Assembly (NCBI GenBank): GCA_038757945.1 | Contig: JBCDGJ010000035.1 | Span: 1 to 36,035, forward strand | Reading direction: 5' to 3' | Origin: CALHVX01 sp038757945 | GTDB taxonomy: Bacteria > Pseudomonadota > Gammaproteobacteria > Pseudomonadales > Azotimanducaceae | DNA length: 36,035 nucleotides | Shown here: positions 31,276-36,035 of the stretch, piece by piece | How the letters are laid out: each line of letters begins with the position of its first letter | Position numbering within the stretch: position 1 is the stretch's first letter | Position numbers and translations under genes: made by a program | Notes under the pieces: generated by a model | What the model was told of the DNA's origin: nothing | Seen by the model: the letters and a program-made list of their open reading frames with translations, nothing else | The model's database searches: none

Positions 31276-32612
31276 GAGGTCGCCGCCCGGGTCGTCAGAA
31301 GCTCCTGCCGCATTTCCGCGTGCCGTGCTTCGGTGATCGGATAGGACCAGGCGATAGCACCCGCCAGCAGGTAGAAGAACGAGGGAAAGAGCGCGAACAG
31401 AAAGCGCAGGCCGAACAGCTGATCCGGCGAGTTCACTGCCGTCGGGCTGGGATCGAAGCTCCACAGCGACAGGCCAAACAGTGCGATCCAGCTGCCGAGG
31501 GATGCAGCCATCTTCATTGTGAGTGACCATGTGGCAAAGAACAGCGCGGCGCGATTCTCGCCACTCTTGATCGTATCCAGATCGATGACGTCTGCCTTCA
31601 TGGAGTTCGGCACTGCCTGAAATGCCCCGGCGGCAAAGCCGGTGGCAACGGTGATGGGCGCCATCCACCAGAAATCCCCGTCGCCGAGCAGCAGGTAGAA
31701 CGGGTGTGCCAGCGCGATGGTGGCAAAGCTGTAGACGTAGGCCCGGTGTTTGCCGATGCGGCTCGAGACCCAGACCCAGAACGGCACGGCCGACAGGTTC
31801 GACAGGTAGAAGATCGTCAGCATGTAGATCGCCTTATCTTCCGCGTGCAGCACGAAGGAGATGAAGAAGATGTACAGCGGCGTCGACATGGCCAGCGCGG
31901 TCTGGCTGATCATGAAAGCGATCACCAGGCGCAGGAACGGCCCGTTATCGACCATCAGCTTGAGGCCCTGCCAGAACGGCACGACCGATTCCGTGTCGTT
32001 GCGCGGCTCCGGTACCTTCCACAGCGTCAGAGTGACGCACACGGGCATGAGGATCAGCATGGTTACGGCAACGACCTTCAGCACCTGCTCCGTGCCGCTG
32101 TAGGCGAAGGCCAGTGCGGCGATGGCGGGCAGCAGCTGCGCGAGCAGCTGCCCGACCGTACCCATGAACGAGCGCCAGCCGGTAATGCGCGAGCGCTCGT
32201 GGTAGTCCGGCGACAGCTCCGCGGCCCAGGCATAGTAGGGGATGAGAATCATCGTGAGGCCCAGGTACATCAGCACCAGCCAGCTGAACAGGTAAGTCGC
32301 ACCGGCGCCTTCCGGGGGCAGGAACAGCTGGTAGAAGCTGATCATCAGCAGCGGCGCTGCGGCCGCGATCCAGGGCTTGCGGCGGCCGAAGGGGCTGCGG
32401 GTTTTGTCGCTCAGGTAGCCGATGATCGGATCCGTGAACACATCGAGCACACGTGCCAGCAGGAACAGGTTGGCGACCAGCTTGAGGTCGATGCCCATAT
32501 CGCTGCCGTAGTACTTGGGAATGAACACCAGCACCGGAAACAGGGCCATCATCAACGGCATGTCGGTAAGGCCGTAGTAGATCAGCTGTTTCCGAGGTAG
32601 CGGCTGGGTCAT
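31272..32612 (-). CDS. GPH-family (MelB-like) sugar:cation symporter
   Basis: The 446-residue membrane protein has about twelve helices and the loop 2-3 motif DPIIGYLSDKTRSPFGRRKPWI (residues 61-82 in part), in which the early Asp and GRRKPW are characteristic of the glycoside-pentoside-hexuronide:cation symporters. Members import sugars, glycosides or hexuronides with H+ or Na+. The ligand is unknown; no glycosidase is in this operon. ATG at 32612 overlaps the AceK stop by four bases (ATGA), and its own stop overlaps the HAD start. It carries the second conserved signature region ADVIDLDTIKSGENR near residue 355. Confidence 0.88.
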   Translation of the reverse strand: MTQPLPRKQLIYYGLTDMPLMMALFPVLVFIPKYYGSDMGIDLKLVANLFLLARVLDVFTDPIIGYLSDKTRSPFGRRKPWIAAAAPLLMISFYQLFLPPEGAGATYLFSWLVLMYLGLTMILIPYYAWAAELSPDYHERSRITGWRSFMGTVGQLLAQLLPAIAALAFAYSGTEQVLKVVAVTMLILMPVCVTLTLWKVPEPRNDTESVVPFWQGLKLMVDNGPFLRLVIAFMISQTALAMSTPLYIFFISFVLHAEDKAIYMLTIFYLSNLSAVPFWVWVSSRIGKHRAYVYSFATIALAHPFYLLLGDGDFWWMAPITVATGFAAGAFQAVPNSMKADVIDLDTIKSGENRAALFFATWSLTMKMAASLGSWIALFGLSLWSFDPSPTAVNSPDQLFGLRFLFALFPSFFYLLAGAIAWSYPITEARHAEMRQELLTTRAATS

Positions 32613-34381
32613 GCCTGTGCTCCTGCGTGATGGTCGTCGGGCAGCGGCGCGGCGTCATCGCTGGTCTGAAACCTTTTTTTGCGCCGGTAGGGAAAGACGT
32701 CTTTGATCTCGCCCCGGTCGAGCGCGGTCTGCAGTGACTTCCAGTAGTCGGCCTCGAACAGCTCGCCGTGCAGACGGGTGAAGAGCTGCTTGATCCGGAG
32801 CCGACCGAACAGGAACCTGCGGAACTCCTCGGGAAACACGTCGTTCGTTGCTACCGCGTACCAGACATCGGCCGACATCTCCTCCTCTGGCGTCCGCGGC
32901 TCCGGGATCCGCCGGAAATTCATTTCGTTGAGGTAGGAGATCTCGTCGTAGTCGTAGAACACGACCCGTCCATGGCGCGTGACGCCGAAGTTCTTCAGCA
33001 GCATGTCGCCCGGGAAGATGTTGGCGGCGGCGAGCTGGCCGATCGCGTTGCCGTATTCATCGAGCACGCTCAAGAGCTCCTCTTCGCTGCAATCGGCGAT
33101 GTAGAGGTTCAGCGGCGTCATCAGTCGTTCGGTGTAGAGGTGCTTGATGTGGACGTGGGTGTCGGTGACTTCCACGACGGATGCGGCGGTAGCAAGCAGC
33201 TCCTCGATCAGCTCCGGGTCGAAGCGCTCCCGCGGAAAGGAGATGTCGTTGAACTCCTGGGTGTCCGCCATGCGCCCGACGCGGTCGTGATGCTTGACGA
33301 TGCGGTACTTTTCCTTGACCTGTTCGCGGGTGATGTTCTTCTGCGGCGCAAAGCGATCCTTGATGATCTTGAAGACCGTGTTGTAGGACGGCAGCGTAAA
33401 CACCGTCATCACCATTCCTTTGATGCCCGGTGCGATGACGAAGGGGTCGTCTGAGTTGTCCAGGTGCTGGAGGAAACCGCGGTAGAACTCGGTCTTGCCG
33501 TGTTTGTTCAGACCGACGGCGTTGTAGAGTTCCCAGCGCTGCTTGTTCGGGAGCAGCTCGTGCAGAAAGTCGATGAGCGCGCCCGGGTGAGACGTGTCGA
33601 CGAGAAAGTAGGCGCGCGTGAAGCTGAACATGATCGACAGCTCGTCTTCATCGCAGATCAGGGTATCGACATACAGCCGACCGAGGGCATCCTGCAGCAA
33701 CGGCAGCGCGAACGGCCAGTGCTGATCGCCGTAGCTGAGCTTGCCCACCACGTAGGTACCCTTGTTGCGAAAGAACAGCTCGTTGAGCACGTCCAGCCGC
33801 AGTTCTGTGGCCGTATCGATTTCCGGCCGTTCCTCCGATAGCGAGCGGAGGATGTTGCGCAGATCCTGATCGAAGCTGCGCCAGGGCAGCGACAGTGGCA
33901 GATTAGCGAGCATCCGCTGCAGCATGTCGACCAGGCCCTGGCTGGGCGTGTAGCGGGTCCACAGTTTACGTTCCGGCCTGAGCGGCGGTTCCGGAAAGGC
34001 GCTCGTCAGGTACAGCTCATCGGGTGGTAGCGCACGGCCCGGATTCAGGCGCCGATAGACCGAGTTGTAGTAGGTTTCGGCGAGTTCCCAGTCGTAGCGC
34101 GGCGTGAGCAGTTCGGTGTAGGCGCTCCGCGTGGCGCGCCAGAAAGCGGCGCGCTCGTCGTCCGTTGGAAAATCGAGCTCGAGGTTCTTGAGCCGCCGGA
34201 CGATCAGTCCCAGGTGATCGTGATACTGACCGAGGCGCTTCTTGCCGAGGTGCTGAATGCCGTGCCAGTCGGCATCCTGATACAGCGTACGGGCCGCGGC
34301 CGTGCTCTGCAGAAACTCAACGCGGAACAGGGCAAAGCGGGTCAGGATCTGGCCGGCGATGGCGTCCGGTCGCTCAGTCAT
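32609..34381 (-). CDS. aceK: Isocitrate dehydrogenase kinase/phosphatase
   Basis: The 590-residue protein is full length for AceK (E. coli 578). The ATP-binding region shows APGIKGMVMTVFTLPSYN near residue 320 and VFKIIKDRFAPQK, then KHHDRVGRMADTQEF near 370, and the catalytic FPGDMLLKNFGV with YDYDEISYL near 455-480. AceK phosphorylates and so shuts down isocitrate dehydrogenase, sending carbon into the glyoxylate shunt, and reverses this by dephosphorylation. No aceA or aceB lies in the window, so the gene is apart from its usual partners. ATG at 34381 overlaps the upstream membrane protein gene by eight bases; its stop overlaps the symporter start (ATGA). Confidence 0.96.
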   Translation of the reverse strand: MTERPDAIAGQILTRFALFRVEFLQSTAAARTLYQDADWHGIQHLGKKRLGQYHDHLGLIVRRLKNLELDFPTDDERAAFWRATRSAYTELLTPRYDWELAETYYNSVYRRLNPGRALPPDELYLTSAFPEPPLRPERKLWTRYTPSQGLVDMLQRMLANLPLSLPWRSFDQDLRNILRSLSEERPEIDTATELRLDVLNELFFRNKGTYVVGKLSYGDQHWPFALPLLQDALGRLYVDTLICDEDELSIMFSFTRAYFLVDTSHPGALIDFLHELLPNKQRWELYNAVGLNKHGKTEFYRGFLQHLDNSDDPFVIAPGIKGMVMTVFTLPSYNTVFKIIKDRFAPQKNITREQVKEKYRIVKHHDRVGRMADTQEFNDISFPRERFDPELIEELLATAASVVEVTDTHVHIKHLYTERLMTPLNLYIADCSEEELLSVLDEYGNAIGQLAAANIFPGDMLLKNFGVTRHGRVVFYDYDEISYLNEMNFRRIPEPRTPEEEMSADVWYAVATNDVFPEEFRRFLFGRLRIKQLFTRLHGELFEADYWKSLQTALDRGEIKDVFPYRRKKRFQTSDDAAPLPDDHHAGAQA

Positions 34382-34778
34382 CGTCGGGCCTCTGCGCTTG
34401 CTCGCGGCGGGCATTGCGGGCTTCTGCGGTTGCCTGCATGTAGCCGCGAAAGCGTGCCCGGAGAATGTATGCTGCCCAGAGCGTACAACCGATCGCGAGC
34501 AGCGGGTAGGCCGTGGTGGCAATCCAGTCCGAGCCGCTGTCGCCGATGCTGAACAGCTGGCCCCAGCGGGTCTGGATGAAAGCCAGGAGCGCTGCGGTGA
34601 TCAGGATAGCCAGCAGGTTACGGACGATGAGCGCGGTGCCGACGGCCATGGCGAGGGGCAGCAGCAGCTGCGGCAGCACACCCGTCGTCCCCGGCTGGTA
34701 GCTGAGCACACTCACCAGCATCAGTGCGCCCCCGATGAGGCGCCAGTGCGGGCTGCCCGCGACTGTCCGATCGTTCAC
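34374..34778 (-). CDS. Small integral membrane protein upstream of aceK
   Basis: The 134-residue product starts at GTG 34778, overlapping the SDR stop as GTGA (34775-34778). It has about four hydrophobic helices: LIGGALMLVSVLSY, LLLPLAMAVGTALIV, LLAILITAALLAFI and WIATTAYPLLAIGCTLWAAYIL, with a charged C-terminal tail ending in acidic residues. No family is recognised. Its stop lies inside the start of aceK (eight-base overlap), so the two proteins are made in step. Its place between SDR and AceK hints at no clear function. Confidence 0.65.
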   Translation of the reverse strand: MNDRTVAGSPHWRLIGGALMLVSVLSYQPGTTGVLPQLLLPLAMAVGTALIVRNLLAILITAALLAFIQTRWGQLFSIGDSGSDWIATTAYPLLAIGCTLWAAYILRARFRGYMQATAEARNARREQAQRPDDD

Positions 34779-35551
34779 TGCACGAGCCCGAGCTGGCCGC
34801 CGTCGAGGCGCAGGTTCAGGCCGTGGATACCCCCCGCACGCGCCGAGGCAAGGAACAGCACCGCGTCCGCGATGTCTTCGCGGGTCGATATGCGGCCCAG
34901 CGGAATGTCTTTCGCCAGTTCTGCCTCGACCGCCGCCCACTCCGTTGGCTCGCCGCGCCGTTCCGCCCGGGCGATGGACGCGGCCTCAACCTCCGGTGTA
35001 CGGATCAGCCCCGGCGAGACCAGGTTGACCGTTACCCCGCTGCCGGCCACGGCTTGAGCCAGGCTCTGGGTCAGGTTGGCCAGCGCCCCTTTGGCGGCGT
35101 AGTAGTGCGGGCGGGCAACGTTTGGCCGGGTGCTGCCAACGGTGCCGAGATTAATGATCCGACCCCAGCCGCGTTCGCGCATACCCGGCAGCAGCGCGTC
35201 GATCAGGCGAACGCTGGCGAGCGCGTTGTGTTCATAGGCGCGATACCAGTCGGCGGTCTCGAGCTGCTGCCAGCGGCCCTGATCGGCATTGCCGTAGTTG
35301 TTGATCAGGATGTCGATGGTGTACGCAGCGGTGAGCTGCGCAAGATCGGCGGCCACGGCGGCCGAGGTGGGATCGAAGTGCACGGGACTGCCAGCGCCGA
35401 GCGTTGCGACGGCGGCCGTGGCCTGTTCCTCGGTGAAACCGTGCACGAGGACGCGGCAGCCCTCGGCCAGCAGATGCTTGGCGATGATCTGGCCGGTGCC
35501 CCGATGGCTCCCGGTGACCAGCGCCGTTCTGTTTCCCAGTCCCAGTTCCAC
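34775..35551 (-). CDS. Short-chain dehydrogenase/reductase (SDR)
   Basis: The 258-residue protein is a classical SDR: TGSHRGTGQ (TGxxxGxG, nucleotide binding) near residue 13, NNYGN in place of NNAGN near 86, the active-site YYAAK (YxxxK) near 147 and VSPGLIRTPE near 180. At the usual catalytic-Ser position, 13 residues before the Tyr, a Thr (GTVGS) is seen, with a Ser three residues later. It likely oxidises or reduces an alcohol or ketone with NAD(P)H. GTG at 35551 was chosen because AGGAG lies 10 bases before it; the frame is open to 35617. It is the first gene of a five-gene overlapping operon and is divergent from the permease gene. Confidence 0.87.
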   Translation of the reverse strand: MELGLGNRTALVTGSHRGTGQIIAKHLLAEGCRVLVHGFTEEQATAAVATLGAGSPVHFDPTSAAVAADLAQLTAAYTIDILINNYGNADQGRWQQLETADWYRAYEHNALASVRLIDALLPGMRERGWGRIINLGTVGSTRPNVARPHYYAAKGALANLTQSLAQAVAGSGVTVNLVSPGLIRTPEVEAASIARAERRGEPTEWAAVEAELAKDIPLGRISTREDIADAVLFLASARAGGIHGLNLRLDGGQLGLVQ

Positions 35552-35582
35552 ATCCGCTCCTGTGCCCTCGGTCCGCGGCCAG

Positions 35583-35588
35583 TATACT
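35583..35588 (+). promoter_or_regulatory. Candidate -10 box of the TauE/SafE permease gene
   Basis: TATACT ends nine bases before ATG at 35598, so any leader would be two or three bases, and no ribosome-binding site is present. The -35 region is weak. The layout mirrors the one before dusC. Confidence 0.35.
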
Positions 35589-35597
35589 CGCGCGCCC

Positions 35598-36035
35598 ATG
35601 GAGCTCAGTGCCCTCATTCCGCTGCTGCTGCTGGCGCTGATTGCCAGCTACATCCAGAGCGTCACCGGCTTTGCCCTGGGCATGATCATGATGGCCGTGG
35701 CCGGTGGGCTGGACTGGTATCCGATCGCGACCCTGGCTGCCGTCGTCAGCCTGTTGTCGCTGGCCAATATCGGAGTTGCTCTGCGCGGCGCCTGGCGGCA
35801 GGTGGACCTGTCGCTCGGCCGCTCGATCGTGACCGGGCAGGTGCTGGCTATCGGCCCGGGCCTGTGGCTTCTCTATACGCTGACCGAAAATTCCGTGTAC
35901 GGCCTGAAAGCGCTGCTCGGCGCATTCATCGCTTTCGGCAGCCTGGCGCTGGCGGTACGGCCGTTGCCATTCGCCACCCGGTCGGCACCGCCCGTTGCTT
36001 TCGGGGCCGGGCTGCTGGGTGGTCTCGTCGGTGGC
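35598..36035 (+). CDS. TauE/SafE-family permease, N-terminal part
   Basis: The first 146 codons of an open frame run to the window edge, so the gene is truncated here. The sequence has several membrane helices and the TauE/SafE pattern: LLLALIASYIQSVTGFALGM at the start (residues 9-28), VVSLLSLANIGVALRG near 50, and GALLG/AFGAGLLGGLVGG at the edge. The family exports sulfite, sulfoacetate or other organic anions with protons. The gene is divergent from the SDR operon with 46 bases between the starts, and lacks a ribosome-binding site. Confidence 0.82.
   Translation, partial: MELSALIPLLLLALIASYIQSVTGFALGMIMMAVAGGLDWYPIATLAAVVSLLSLANIGVALRGAWRQVDLSLGRSIVTGQVLAIGPGLWLLYTLTENSVYGLKALLGAFIAFGSLALAVRPLPFATRSAPPVAFGAGLLGGLVGG

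Noticed and set aside
1..36035. CRISPR arrays, tRNA or rRNA genes, transposases and phage genes
   Set aside because: None was seen by eye on either strand; a tRNA or covariance search was not possible.

Overview
The window is a GC-rich, densely coding stretch of a bacterial chromosome. Gene content points to a gammaproteobacterium: an E. coli-like phosphoenolpyruvate carboxylase, isocitrate dehydrogenase kinase/phosphatase (AceK), the DusC-type tRNA-dihydrouridine synthase, a DUF2970 protein and the tiny ribosomal protein THX. I cannot name the genus. No rRNA, tRNA, CRISPR array, transposase or phage gene was seen, so most of the window reads as core or lineage-specific chromosome. The stretch from about 13.6 to 18.4 kb looks like an accessory pocket, with long gaps, odd genes and a duplicated gene pair.

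Layout. 1-2.7 kb (+): tail of an NTF2-like protein, a cystathionine gamma-lyase/synthase, a DUF427 protein overlapping a GNAT acetyltransferase. 2.8-5.6 kb: a citrate synthase paralogue divergent from a LysR regulator with a 32-bp inverted repeat between them, then an FMN/PPOX protein. 5.65-9.5 kb: a likely amino-sugar module with a SIS-domain sugar-phosphate isomerase (-), and a cytoplasmic GH20 hexosaminidase translationally coupled to an N-acetylhexosamine 1-kinase-like enzyme (+). 9.6-13.6 kb: DUF2970 membrane protein, a TonB-C-domain lipoprotein, an exported M20 amidohydrolase, MsrB and a DUF917 protein that unusually carries a signal peptide. 13.6-18.4 kb: an XRE regulator with membrane segments, an anchored beta-lactamase-fold hydrolase, and two paralogous exported proteins each built from two repeats. 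18.5-23.1 kb: dusC, a two-gene unit of unknown function, ppc. 23.2-29.3 kb (-): a Baeyer-Villiger-type monooxygenase, DUF924, THX, a degenerate metallo-beta-lactamase-fold protein, glutamine-dependent NAD synthetase and a small coupled helical protein. 29.5-36 kb: a SnoaL-like protein, a SleB-type cell-wall hydrolase, and a five-gene minus-strand operon with overlaps at every junction (SDR, small membrane protein, AceK, GPH-family symporter, HAD phosphatase), divergent from a truncated TauE/SafE permease.

Themes. Several genes sit at the TCA/anaplerotic junction (citrate synthase paralogue, PEP carboxylase, AceK), but they lie in separate operons. The most novel-looking material is the pair of exported two-repeat proteins, the metallo-beta-lactamase-fold protein that has lost most of its metal ligands, the exported DUF917 protein, and the HAD gene that has no ordinary start codon and seems to start at CTG in a CTGA overlap. 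All functions are read from recognisable motifs; no searches were run.
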